A DNA stretch of 64,000 bases from Adhaeribacter aquaticus DSM 16391 (GTDB lineage Bacteria > Bacteroidota > Bacteroidia > Cytophagales > Hymenobacteraceae). The stretch is from NCBI RefSeq assembly GCF_000473365.1, contig NZ_KI421517.1, positions 1,856,745-1,920,744 of the forward strand, given 5' to 3'. Both the position numbers and the translations under genes were made by a program. Numbering within the stretch: position 1 is the first letter of the stretch; the number at the start of each line of letters is the position of its first letter. Positions 41,773 through 50,857 of this stretch are shown here, piece after piece. The notes beneath the pieces were generated by a model, which saw only the letters and a program-made list of their open reading frames with translations, ran no database searches and had not been told where the DNA came from.

Positions 41773-42558
41773 TTACCTCGCCGTCCAGCCGCCGTCTACG
41801 GTTAGCATGGAGCCAACCATATAAGAAGCTGCCTCGCTCGCCAGAAAAATAGCAGCTCCTTGTATTTCCCGTATTTCACCCCAGCGACCCAAAGCGGTAG
41901 CACCTACAATAAACTTTTTACCTTCTTCGGTATCTGCAATGGGCATGTTCATTTCAGTTAAAAATGGCCCTGGGCAAATAGCATTTACGGTAATATTAAA
42001 AGGTGCTAACTCTAAACCCAAAGCCCGGGTCATTTGTACAACAGCGCCTTTACTAGAGGTATAAGGTGTGCGGTTAGCCAACCCTACCAACCCCAAGGTA
42101 CTGGCCAGGTTAATGATACTACCCCGGCCATTTTGTTTCATGTAAGGCGTTACTGCTTTGCAGCAAAGCCAGGTACCGGTAACATTTACCTCCATTACTT
42201 TATTGAAGTCTTCTAAAGAAACTTCTTCAATAGATCCCCGGATGTTGATACCGGCACTGTTAATTAAAATATCAATTTTACCGAAAGCTTCCATAGCTGC
42301 CTGGGCCATGGCTTCAGCTTGCTCCGGATTAGCAATATCTGCCGCAAAAGAAACAGCTTTAACACCATAGCTCTGGCTAATTTCGGCTGCAGCATCCGCG
42401 CCTTCTTCGGCATTTCGGTTTACCAACATTATATTGGCGCCCGCCGAGGCTAAACCAGCGGCCATTGCTAAACCTAGACCTTTGGAGCCGCCCGTAATAA
42501 TGGCTGCTTTTCCTGTTAAATCGAATTGTTTAATTCCGGGTAGTACTTCTTTACTCAT
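41773..42558 (-). CDS. SDR family NAD(P)-dependent oxidoreductase
   Basis: A 261-residue classical short-chain dehydrogenase. The cofactor motif is GGSKGLGLAMA (TGxxxGxG type), NSAGIN follows, and the catalytic tetrad has Ser in LASTLG and Tyr/Lys in PYTSSKGAV. The C-terminus SEAASYMVGSMLTVDGGW is standard. It resembles gluconate 5-dehydrogenase and 2-keto-3-deoxy-sugar-acid dehydrogenases. Encoded between a sugar-acid transporter and a TIM-barrel protein, it probably oxidises or reduces a sugar acid. The substrate is undetermined. Confidence 0.88.
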   Translation of the reverse strand: MSKEVLPGIKQFDLTGKAAIITGGSKGLGLAMAAGLASAGANIMLVNRNAEEGADAAAEISQSYGVKAVSFAADIANPEQAEAMAQAAMEAFGKIDILINSAGINIRGSIEEVSLEDFNKVMEVNVTGTWLCCKAVTPYMKQNGRGSIINLASTLGLVGLANRTPYTSSKGAVVQMTRALGLELAPFNITVNAICPGPFLTEMNMPIADTEEGKKFIVGATALGRWGEIREIQGAAIFLASEAASYMVGSMLTVDGGWTAR

Positions 42559-42585
42559 AATGGGTTAGGGCTAATCGAATTTGTT

Positions 42586-43647
42586 TTATGTAAGTCTTAA
42601 ATTGCTTTTACTGTAGTTCAGGCTGGCTAATATATTATTTTCTTCGGCTTCCAGTTTACCTTCCGGACTTAATTGAGCTACCCGGGGCAAAGTAGTTTTA
42701 TGTTGCCGCACCATGCGCAGGGTGCGAGCCAGATCTTTTGCTTTCATTTCGTCAAAAGTTTCCCAATATTCTTCTTTTAAACAAGGAATTTTTAAGGGAT
42801 CGCGGGTAATCATTTCCAGGTTAAAGGTTATGGCTGGATTGTGCTTTTTACATACTTCTACCATTTTACCTAAATCCAGAATACCTTTACCAAGTGGTAC
42901 TTCTGATAGCAGGAAACCATCCTCGTATTCTTCCACTGCCATGTCTTTAATGTGGGTACTAAAAGCATAAGGAGCTAAGGTTTGCACCACCTCAAAAGGG
43001 TCTTCCAATAAAGAGATACTGTTGCCAAAATCAATGGTAGCACCAATCCATTCGCTGCCGATTTGCTTTAGCATAGCGGCTTGTTCATCTGCCCGCCAGT
43101 CTTTATGGTTTTCCAGACCAAATTTCATCTTATATTTACTCAGGATTGGTTCCGCTAATTGCATAGAAGCCAGGGCATTTTTCTTTAAATCCTGAAAAGC
43201 CTGTACAGAATGGTAGGTTTCATAACGTCGGCCGCTTGATACTACCGAACGCAAAACCTGCATACCTGCTTCCTTAGCACTTTTAACATCCTGTTCAAAA
43301 CGGGCCAAATCACTTTCATTTTTAGGCGCACCCACAGATCCCTCCACATACATACCTAGTTTATCTTTTCGCGTCCTTACCTTTTTGGCGAAATCAGGCG
43401 TCCATTTATTTACAACAACCTGTATGCCGCCTGCTCCAATTTTATTGCAATGGTCCAGCATATCCAGGGCATTGGCAAAACCCTGGTAGGTCTTGCTATC
43501 TACTTTAGAATTCCAGCGGAAGCCGTAAGAATGCACAACAATACCCATTGCTGATTCTTTTGAAAAGCCGGATATTGCAGATATAGAAGGAAAAGAGAGC
43601 GCCAGCGCCCCCAATGAAGCTCTTTGAATAAAATCTCGTCTGTCCAT
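42586..43647 (-). CDS. exported TIM-barrel (xylose isomerase-like) protein
   Basis: A 353-residue sugar phosphate isomerase/epimerase-family protein (AP endonuclease 2-like TIM barrel). The N-terminus MDRRDFIQRASLGALALSFPS has a Tat-like RRDF signal, so it is probably exported. Metal-site segments include KFGLENHKDW, GATIDFGNSISLLEDPF, STHIKDMAVEE and FNLEMITRDP, with Glu, Asp and His ligands. It lies 27 bases upstream of the SDR gene and 60 bases after a PVC-type cytochrome. A periplasmic isomerase acting with that cytochrome is inferred. Confidence 0.78.
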   Translation of the reverse strand: MDRRDFIQRASLGALALSFPSISAISGFSKESAMGIVVHSYGFRWNSKVDSKTYQGFANALDMLDHCNKIGAGGIQVVVNKWTPDFAKKVRTRKDKLGMYVEGSVGAPKNESDLARFEQDVKSAKEAGMQVLRSVVSSGRRYETYHSVQAFQDLKKNALASMQLAEPILSKYKMKFGLENHKDWRADEQAAMLKQIGSEWIGATIDFGNSISLLEDPFEVVQTLAPYAFSTHIKDMAVEEYEDGFLLSEVPLGKGILDLGKMVEVCKKHNPAITFNLEMITRDPLKIPCLKEEYWETFDEMKAKDLARTLRMVRQHKTTLPRVAQLSPEGKLEAEENNILASLNYSKSNLRLT

Positions 43648-43707
43648 TAGGTTATTTAATTATGGTGGTGGTGAATTCAGAAATGTAAAAGTTGTGGTAG
43701 TTTAAGG

Positions 43708-46248
43708 CTATTTAGCTGTATTGGCTTGAGCTTTTAGGATATATTCATTTAATTCTTGGGCCTTCCAGGGCATAACACGTCCTTGGTTACTTACCCTCGT
43801 AGAACCAACAGTTCGCCGGTTCATGGCTCCGGCATTGTTACCCCACTCGTTGCGGATATAGGTTAATATGGCCGTAAGTGAACCATCATCCATGGTAGAA
43901 TGCGCTGGCATTACCGGTAATATTTCGGGTGCATTATACAATTTACCACTTACTTCAATCGGGCCTTCCAAACCATGTAATACAATTAAAGCGAGGCGCT
44001 TTTCATCCCCGTTAACCCAATCAGAACCGGCTAATGGCGGCGCAAACCGATTTAATCCTCCCCCATCCGTGCCGTGGCAACCAGAACAGGTAGTAAGGTA
44101 TAATTGCCGGCCGGAAGCAAATAATTTCTGGTCTTCGTCGCTCAAAACACTTTTCTTAACCGTACTGGTAGCTACCGCGGCATGACCTGGCCATTCAAAC
44201 ATTGCATTTAAGGTACTTAACCGGTTAGTATCCATTTTGCCATCAGCCTGAGTTAAAATAGCAGGAGCCGCGGCCAACTTAATGGGTTTCATTTTAGCGT
44301 TATTTCCCTGTATTGCTATTCCGGTTAATACGGTCTTTTCGCGCCAGCCTAATGCCCCTTTGTTCGAGTCCAGCATGGCCAATAAAGAACTTAACTCATT
44401 GGCATCTCTTTTCCGGACAATAGAGGTAGTAAGCATTTCCAGGAATATTTCTTTAGCCGGTTGTTGAACTTGCCAGTTCGGAGACTTCCATAACGTTTGT
44501 AAGAAAGCAAACTCCCGGCCTTGTAAGCTACTCATTACCGCATCCCGCATTAAAGGCTTATCGGCATATTTCTCGGCTATACCAGCTAATAACTGGTGCG
44601 ATATATTAGGATTTAGAATATTGGCGGTAAAAGCAATTTGCATAGCTTGCTCAATCGGGGCATTGGCCCATTCTTTCAGCAGCTTTTGTTCTAATTTACT
44701 TCTAACCTGGGCATCCTTCTTAGCAATGGGCTCCAAAATGCGTAAAGCAGTAGTTTTTACTAATGGATTCGGATCTGACACTAAGCCTAGCAGCAAATTA
44801 GCGTCACTGACTTTTAATCCATCCATAGTCCAAAGTGCCTGAAAACGGCCGTATTGGTTTTTACCTTTTAAAGCTACCCCCGCCAGGTCTTTACTTACGG
44901 TTTTGTCGTTGCGCTCTACTAATAACCGTTGTGCCATATCCCGGTACCAACCATCGGGGCTAGATAAATAGCCTACTAATTCCTTTGCAGAAGCATTACT
45001 TAACTTTTTAGGTTTAGTTGGTTTCCAGTTTTGCGGTACAATGCGCCAGATCCGGCCCCGGTTTACTGGTAATACTAAGTTTCGTTTAAGGGTTTGTTCT
45101 TTTAAATAAGGGGTTACATAAGCGCCGTGCTGAATTAATCCGCGGTACATATCGGCTAAATACAAGGTTCCGTCCGGACCAGTGGCGAAAGAAACCGGCC
45201 GGAATCGCTCGTCGGTAGAAGCCAGGAACTCTTTGCCCGGGTGCGGATCATGAGCTGTTAAGATTAAGCCCTTATCCTCTACCACGTTCCGTTTCACCAA
45301 ATTACCGGAAGGCTCGCATACAAAAGCATTGCCGTAAAATTCTTTTGGCAAGGCAGTGCCCCGGTAAACAAACGGAGAACAAGCCGCAGTGAATTCTAAT
45401 AATTTTCCATCCTTATCCAAAGTACCGGGTATGTAGCCTCGATTTACAGCCGGGTTTGAACGGATAGGGTAAATTCTTCTATCAATGGTTAAGCCATGAT
45501 CAATACCAGTGGTGGGAGTATGATTTTTATTGCGGGAAAGGTAGTTGGCCGGCACTAAATCGGCGTGCAACTGCGACCAGTTGTAATTATAAAATAAGCG
45601 CCCTTCATCATCGTGGCTAATGCCCCATTGACCCCGAAATTCGGTGCTGTCCCGTTCCCATTTGCTATCATTCAGCCGGTACCGCAGCTTCGATTTGGCA
45701 TTGTAATACCAGTTGTCCATGCCCCGCCACAAACCGTTTCCAGAATGTTCGGGCAAAGCACTACCAGCGTAATCTTTGTCAATCAGTATTTTAGAATCGG
45801 CTTTTAAATCGTTATTAGAATCTTGCGTTAACCACAAAGCCTGGTTTTCTACTACCAGAGCTCCACCCGGAATTAGTGCCAATGCCCGGGGCATTACCAG
45901 CCCACCCAGGTAAACAGTACTCGCGTCCATTGTGCCATCGCCGTTTTTATCTTCCAGCACCGAAATCCGACCTACCGGTTCTTTTTCGCCTTTTCCTTCA
46001 ATATCCGGCATGAACCCTCGCATCTCCACCACCCAAAGTCTTCCATCAGCATCAAAATTCATAACTACCGGGTCCTGCACCATAGGCTCCGAAGCCACCA
46101 ACTGGATTTTTAAACCGGGTTCTAACTGAAAGGTGGCTAATTCTTCGGCCGGCGATTTTTCGGGGGAAGGGTCTTCAAAGTTCACAAAGGCCAAAAGACT
46201 TAATAAACTTCCTCCAATCAGACCAATTTGATAAACGCGTTTTAGCAT
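43708..46248 (-). CDS. PVC-type heme-binding CxxCH protein (propeller dehydrogenase-like)
   Basis: An 846-residue exported protein. After an N-terminal signal segment, residues about 40-400 form a six-bladed propeller of the sorbosone dehydrogenase-like type (FDADGRLWVVEM, NRGYIPGTLDKDG, FLASTDERFRPV, GTLYLADMYRG). Residues about 420-690 are helical, HEAT-like repeats. A cytochrome c domain follows, with CSGCHGTDGGG as heme site and a downstream Met in PVMPAHSTM. It probably oxidises a sugar in the periplasm and passes electrons to heme. It is first in an operon with the TIM-barrel, SDR and MFS genes. Confidence 0.8.
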   Translation of the reverse strand: MLKRVYQIGLIGGSLLSLLAFVNFEDPSPEKSPAEELATFQLEPGLKIQLVASEPMVQDPVVMNFDADGRLWVVEMRGFMPDIEGKGEKEPVGRISVLEDKNGDGTMDASTVYLGGLVMPRALALIPGGALVVENQALWLTQDSNNDLKADSKILIDKDYAGSALPEHSGNGLWRGMDNWYYNAKSKLRYRLNDSKWERDSTEFRGQWGISHDDEGRLFYNYNWSQLHADLVPANYLSRNKNHTPTTGIDHGLTIDRRIYPIRSNPAVNRGYIPGTLDKDGKLLEFTAACSPFVYRGTALPKEFYGNAFVCEPSGNLVKRNVVEDKGLILTAHDPHPGKEFLASTDERFRPVSFATGPDGTLYLADMYRGLIQHGAYVTPYLKEQTLKRNLVLPVNRGRIWRIVPQNWKPTKPKKLSNASAKELVGYLSSPDGWYRDMAQRLLVERNDKTVSKDLAGVALKGKNQYGRFQALWTMDGLKVSDANLLLGLVSDPNPLVKTTALRILEPIAKKDAQVRSKLEQKLLKEWANAPIEQAMQIAFTANILNPNISHQLLAGIAEKYADKPLMRDAVMSSLQGREFAFLQTLWKSPNWQVQQPAKEIFLEMLTTSIVRKRDANELSSLLAMLDSNKGALGWREKTVLTGIAIQGNNAKMKPIKLAAAPAILTQADGKMDTNRLSTLNAMFEWPGHAAVATSTVKKSVLSDEDQKLFASGRQLYLTTCSGCHGTDGGGLNRFAPPLAGSDWVNGDEKRLALIVLHGLEGPIEVSGKLYNAPEILPVMPAHSTMDDGSLTAILTYIRNEWGNNAGAMNRRTVGSTRVSNQGRVMPWKAQELNEYILKAQANTAK

Positions 46249-46374
46249 TGTTTACACGATTAAGCTAATAATTTACTATTATATCAGGTACTCAAAATCT
46301 TGTTTATTTTTAAAGGGTAAGCGGGAATCTAAATAGAGGCAGAGGGTGCTGTTACAAACAAGCTGCCTAAGAAT

Positions 46375-46417
46375 AAAAAAGGTCTGAATAAGCTTTTAAA
46401 AAAAACCTATTCAGACC
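46375..46417 (-). terminator. intrinsic terminator after the IlvD/Edd gene
   Basis: The arms GGTCTGAATA (46381-46390) and TATTCAGACC (46408-46417) enclose a T/A-rich 17-base loop. Read on the minus strand, TTTTTTATTC follows. It lies 10 bases after the dehydratase stop, separating it from the cytochrome operon. Confidence 0.75.
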
Positions 46418-46427
46418 ACTGTATTAA

Positions 46428-48155
46428 TTAATGCGAATCGCGGGTTACTTCACTTCCAGAGCCACCTACTAAAAAGTCTAGATCGGCTCCCAAATGCGGC
46501 TGCTGTACGTGTTTCTGAAACATATGTACATAGCCTCTTGGCACTTCGGTAAAATTAGGCGGCAGGGTTTTCCGTTGTTCTTTACGGGCTGCTATTTCCT
46601 CATCCGACAAGTGCAAATGCAGTACCCGGTTAGGAACATCAAGGGTAATGGTATCACCGTTTTCAATAACGCCTAATGTACCACCCACTGCGGCTTCCGG
46701 AGAAACGTGCAGCACAACGGTGCCAAAACCGGTACCACTCATACGGCCGTCCGAAATACGAATCATATCTGTAACTCCTTTGGCCAATAATTTAGCCGGG
46801 ATACCCATATTGCCTACTTCCGGCATTCCGGGATAACCTTTTAAGCCAACATTCTTTAATACCAGAATGCTGGTTTCATCTACCTCCAGGTCCGGATCAT
46901 CTATTTTATGTTTGTAATCATCAATATCTTCAAACACCACTGCTCTTCCGGTATGCTGCAACAAACCTGGCGTGGCGGCCGATGGTTTTAAGATCGCACC
47001 GTTCTCACAGATATTACCTTTTAATACTACAATACCGGACAACTCATTAAATGGAGTATCCAGCGGCGAAACTATTTCCCGGTTATAACAAAGAGCATCC
47101 TCATAGTTCTCGCGCATGGTTTTGCCATTTACTGAAACACAATCCTGGTGCAGGTGGGGCAACAATTCCCGGATTACAGCTGGCAAACCACCCGCGTAAT
47201 AAAGGTCTTCCATGAAATATTTACCAGAAGGTTGCAGGTTGGTTAGCAATGGAATACCCTCTGAATACTTATCGAAATCTGAAATATCCAGCTCCACGCC
47301 AATACGTCCGGCAATAGCTAACAAATGAATTACAAAATTGGTGGAACCGCCCACTGCTGCATTTACCCGGATAGCATTTTCAAAAGCTTCGCGGGTAAGT
47401 ACCTGAGAAAGTTTACGGTCCTCCTTCACCATTTTCACAATCTCAATTCCCGACATTTGTGCTATGATTTTACGGGCAGCATCCGGGGCCGGAATGGCAG
47501 CATTCTGTGGCAGGGAAATACCTAATGATTCTACCATACAAGCCATAGTAGAAGCTGTACCCATTACCGCACAATGGCCATCGCTCCGACACATACCGGC
47601 TTCGGCAATAGTCATTTCCATATCATCCATAGTTCCGGTCCGGTATTCATCACTAAACCGCCAGATATCGCTGGTACTAATGCTGCGGCCCCGGTACCTA
47701 CCTGTTAGCATAGGTCCGCCGGAAACCACAATGGTAGGTATATCTACACTACAGGCACCCATTACCAGAGAAGGAGTTGTTTTATCACAACCACATAACA
47801 ATACCACCCCATCAAGCGGATTAGCCCGGATGGACTCTTCCACATCCATACTGGCCAGGTTGCGGTAAAGCATAGCCGTAGGTTTAATAAGCGTTTCGCC
47901 TAAAGACATTACCGGGAACTCTACCGGTAAACCTCCGGCCTCAATAATGCCACGTTTTACAAATTCTGCCAACTCCCGGAAATGGGAATTACAAGGGGTT
48001 AATTCTGACCAGGTATTACAAATACCTATTACAGGTTTATCGGTTAAATCTCTTGCTGGAATTCCTTGTTTCTTCATCCACGACCGGTAAAGAAAACCAT
48101 CTTTGCCAGTACGCCCAAACCATTGTTTACTTCTTAATTTGTCTTTTTCGTCCAT
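46428..48155 (-). CDS. IlvD/Edd family dehydratase, pentonate/aldonate type
   Basis: A 575-residue [2Fe-2S] dehydratase that removes water from a sugar acid to give a 2-keto-3-deoxy acid. Cluster and Mg ligands lie in ICNTWSELTPCNSHF and LLCGCDKTTPS; ASTMACMVESLG is also typical. The N-terminus (RSKQWFGRTGKDGFLYRSWM) and VMSLGETLIKPTAM match L-arabonate/xylonate-type enzymes better than branched-chain IlvD. It has its own terminator and so is a separate unit from the cytochrome operon. The gene stands next to a sugar-acid transporter and an SDR. The exact sugar acid is unknown. Confidence 0.85.
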   Translation of the reverse strand: MDEKDKLRSKQWFGRTGKDGFLYRSWMKKQGIPARDLTDKPVIGICNTWSELTPCNSHFRELAEFVKRGIIEAGGLPVEFPVMSLGETLIKPTAMLYRNLASMDVEESIRANPLDGVVLLCGCDKTTPSLVMGACSVDIPTIVVSGGPMLTGRYRGRSISTSDIWRFSDEYRTGTMDDMEMTIAEAGMCRSDGHCAVMGTASTMACMVESLGISLPQNAAIPAPDAARKIIAQMSGIEIVKMVKEDRKLSQVLTREAFENAIRVNAAVGGSTNFVIHLLAIAGRIGVELDISDFDKYSEGIPLLTNLQPSGKYFMEDLYYAGGLPAVIRELLPHLHQDCVSVNGKTMRENYEDALCYNREIVSPLDTPFNELSGIVVLKGNICENGAILKPSAATPGLLQHTGRAVVFEDIDDYKHKIDDPDLEVDETSILVLKNVGLKGYPGMPEVGNMGIPAKLLAKGVTDMIRISDGRMSGTGFGTVVLHVSPEAAVGGTLGVIENGDTITLDVPNRVLHLHLSDEEIAARKEQRKTLPPNFTEVPRGYVHMFQKHVQQPHLGADLDFLVGGSGSEVTRDSH

Positions 48156-48509
48156 TGGTTAAACTTGTAATTTCATAGTTATTATCAATCCATCGTCTTT
48201 CTCTACATACCTTCCAGGCACAGTATGCATAACTAACCCAAGAATACAGGTAATTGTACTTTACCACGCTTTCCTCATTCTTAAATGCTCATTTACAATA
48301 ATGCCTTTAACCTGTAAGATAAAGCTAATATTATGAATATGAAATAATTTTTGCAATATTTCACCTACTATAGATGCTAATTAAAAAGAAAAACACACGC
48401 CCTTATAGTTGTACATTTTCAATAAATTGTATATTTTATTTGAAATTTATCAACCATTTTAATTCTTACTTTAATAAATATCTACAAACAAGAATATTAA
48501 ATAGAATAT
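48156..48509. other. divergent intergenic region
   Basis: 354 AT-rich bases between the minus-strand dehydratase and the plus-strand TIM-barrel gene. It must contain both promoters. I saw no exact TAnnTTTG element, no regulator-like palindrome and no gene. Confidence 0.45.
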
Positions 48510-49334
48510 ATGAAAATTAGCTGCTTATCTGTTTCGCTATTCCCCGCTATAAGCAATGGAGAGGTAACGATAAAGGAATATGCTACTCTTTGCCGGGATT
48601 TAGGCTTAGACGGTTTTGACCTGGGCATTATTTTATTAAAAAATCACACGCCAACGTATATTAACCAGGTAAAAAAAGATATAGCGGAAGTGGGTTTAAA
48701 GTTAATTATGCTGACCACTTATCCTGACTTTACCCATCCGGATTTTTTACAACGGGAACGGGAATTTGATTACCTGGTCCGGGACATTGCACTAGCCTCT
48801 GCCCTGGATGCTAAATTTCTTCGGATTACCGCCGGACAAGCCCATCCCGAAACAGGTGAAACGGATGGTATTAATTGGGCAGTAAGCTATTTAAAAAAAG
48901 CCGCAACTATTGCTGATAAATATGATATTACCCTCCTTTTTGAAGATCACGCAAAACCAGGTGCCTGGCATTACATGGATTTTGCCAACCCTCCGCATAT
49001 TTTCCTGGAAATAGCCAGGCAACTAAAAGAAACCTCTATTGGCATAAACTTCGACACAGCTAATATTCTGGTATCCGGACACAATTCTACCTTAGAGATT
49101 TTAGACCAGGTAATCGATCAGGTCAAAACCATTCATGTTGCTGAAACCGGAAGCATGGGTAAAATGGACCCTAAACCCATTGGATCAGGCATTGTTCCTT
49201 TTACCGAAATTTTCCGGTACTTAAAGTCTAAAAATTACGATGGCTGGCTATGTTTAGAAGAATGGGGAAACAACGGACCTGGGGGCGTAAAAGAGGCGGT
49301 AGCTTTTGTAAAAGAAACTTGGGAAAAAGCTTAA
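48510..49334 (+). CDS. sugar phosphate isomerase/epimerase (TIM-barrel)
   Basis: A 274-residue cytoplasmic TIM-barrel protein of the AP endonuclease 2-like family; no signal peptide. Expected metal-site segments are LLFEDHAKPG, GINFDTANILVSG, TIHVAETGSMG and WLCLEEWG, providing Glu, Asp, His and Glu ligands. It is divergent from the dehydratase gene and 58 bases upstream of a sensor kinase. Isomerisation or epimerisation of a sugar or sugar acid is likely from the family; the substrate is unknown. Confidence 0.82.
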   Translation: MKISCLSVSLFPAISNGEVTIKEYATLCRDLGLDGFDLGIILLKNHTPTYINQVKKDIAEVGLKLIMLTTYPDFTHPDFLQREREFDYLVRDIALASALDAKFLRITAGQAHPETGETDGINWAVSYLKKAATIADKYDITLLFEDHAKPGAWHYMDFANPPHIFLEIARQLKETSIGINFDTANILVSGHNSTLEILDQVIDQVKTIHVAETGSMGKMDPKPIGSGIVPFTEIFRYLKSKNYDGWLCLEEWGNNGPGGVKEAVAFVKETWEKA

Positions 49335-49392
49335 ATAAAGCTAGAACTTATATTTCCTATAAAGTATATTTAAGCTTTATAAATGCCTTTTA

Positions 49393-50802
49393 ATGAATTT
49401 AACTCAATTGGTCAAGAGTAAACTGTATACTTCAGACCTGGACCGCCAAATAATACAGGAGGAAGTTGCTCAATATAATTACAAAGCTGTTCAGTACATT
49501 ATTTTTGGTGCCCTTCCTATTCACCTCTTTATAATTTTTAGTTTCTACAGTAGTTTAACTGAGAGCGGTCCTATTGAAATACAATGGAGAAAAAGTATTA
49601 TTGGGCTACACACTACTTTACTTGTCATCCATACCACGCTGGCATTTCTGGCGCTTTATATAAAATACCGGAAAAAGCAGAAAGATAATTTAAAGAAATA
49701 TTTATTTAATACTGTTTGTTTGGTATTACCTCTCTGGGGAGTAGCCGCCGTTTCTTTCGATCAGTTAGTTACTCCTTCCATTGTAGCTTACTTTTTAAAC
49801 TGTGCTGCCTGTTCATTGGCCCTAATGATTAAGCCACGGATTTCTATATTCTACTTTCTGTTCACTTTTCTGGCATTCTTTTTTGGTATCTCTTACTTTC
49901 AAACTAACCCGGATTTTTTACTTACCAACAAAGTAAATGGGTTTGGTGGAACGGCTACTTTTCTGGGCATTTCGTTATTAATCTGGCGAAACAACCTGAT
50001 AAGATTCCGGCAAAGCCGTTTGATTTTACATCAAACAAAAGAACTGGAGAAAAACTATGAAGAGCTAAAAAAAACATCGGCCGAGTTAGAGAAATTGAAC
50101 GCTACTAAAGACAAGTTCTTCTCTATTATTGCCCATGATTTACGCGGCCCTTTATCTTCTACCTTAGGTGTGTCGGAATTATTTTTAAATGAGCAATTAT
50201 TTACCTCGGAAGAAGAAAGAAAACCCATTTTAAAAGAAATACACAACAGGCTTAGCAATATCTTTAAATTATTAGATAACCTACTGCTTTGGGCCCAGAA
50301 CCAAACAGAAGGCGTTTCTTTTGTCCCAACAAAACTAGATTTGCATAACCTGGTGCAGACAAACATTGACATGTTGCATTTCCTGGCCGCTGAAAAAAAA
50401 TTATCGATTCAGAACCAGGTACCGACCAGTATTTATGTGCAAGCTGATAAAGATATGCTGAATACTGTTTTGCGTAATTTACTTTCCAATGCCATTAAGT
50501 TTACCTTCCCGTCCGGAAAAATAGAAATACAAACAGAATTAACGACAACAGCAGAAAACCCTAAAATTAACGTTAGTATAAAGGATAGTGGCAAAGGCAT
50601 GAACCATAAGATGCTGAATGATTTGTTTAAACTTGATAAACGGATAACAATGCCTGGTACTGAATCGGAAACAGGAACCGGCCTAGGCCTGATTCTCTGC
50701 AAAGAATTTATTCAAATAAATAATGGCCAGATTTGGGCTACCAGCAAAGAAGGCCAGGGTAGTTGCTTTTCATTTTCTATTCCGCTTTTTAGCGACAATT
50801 AA
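49393..50802 (+). CDS. membrane sensor histidine kinase
   Basis: A 469-residue kinase. About six hydrophobic helices fill residues 30-205, with no obvious large periplasmic sensor. A short coiled coil follows (HQTKELEKNYEELKKTSAELEKL). The HisKA domain has phospho-acceptor His248 in IIAHDLRGPLSS. The HATPase_c domain shows the N box NLLSNAIKF, DSGKGM and GTGLGLILCKEF. No response regulator lies next to it; the nearest, at 22.4 kb, is broken. It sits among sugar-oxidation genes and could sense their substrate or redox state. Confidence 0.88.
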   Translation: MNLTQLVKSKLYTSDLDRQIIQEEVAQYNYKAVQYIIFGALPIHLFIIFSFYSSLTESGPIEIQWRKSIIGLHTTLLVIHTTLAFLALYIKYRKKQKDNLKKYLFNTVCLVLPLWGVAAVSFDQLVTPSIVAYFLNCAACSLALMIKPRISIFYFLFTFLAFFFGISYFQTNPDFLLTNKVNGFGGTATFLGISLLIWRNNLIRFRQSRLILHQTKELEKNYEELKKTSAELEKLNATKDKFFSIIAHDLRGPLSSTLGVSELFLNEQLFTSEEERKPILKEIHNRLSNIFKLLDNLLLWAQNQTEGVSFVPTKLDLHNLVQTNIDMLHFLAAEKKLSIQNQVPTSIYVQADKDMLNTVLRNLLSNAIKFTFPSGKIEIQTELTTTAENPKINVSIKDSGKGMNHKMLNDLFKLDKRITMPGTESETGTGLGLILCKEFIQINNGQIWATSKEGQGSCFSFSIPLFSDN

Positions 50803-50857
50803 TTTATATCTAATTATTTAACGCATTTGGCACGCAGCTAGAGCCGGTAAGTTTAGT

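Noticed and set aside
47464-47868. Plus-strand open frame of 134 codons
   Set aside because: Antisense to the conserved cluster-binding region of the IlvD/Edd dehydratase.
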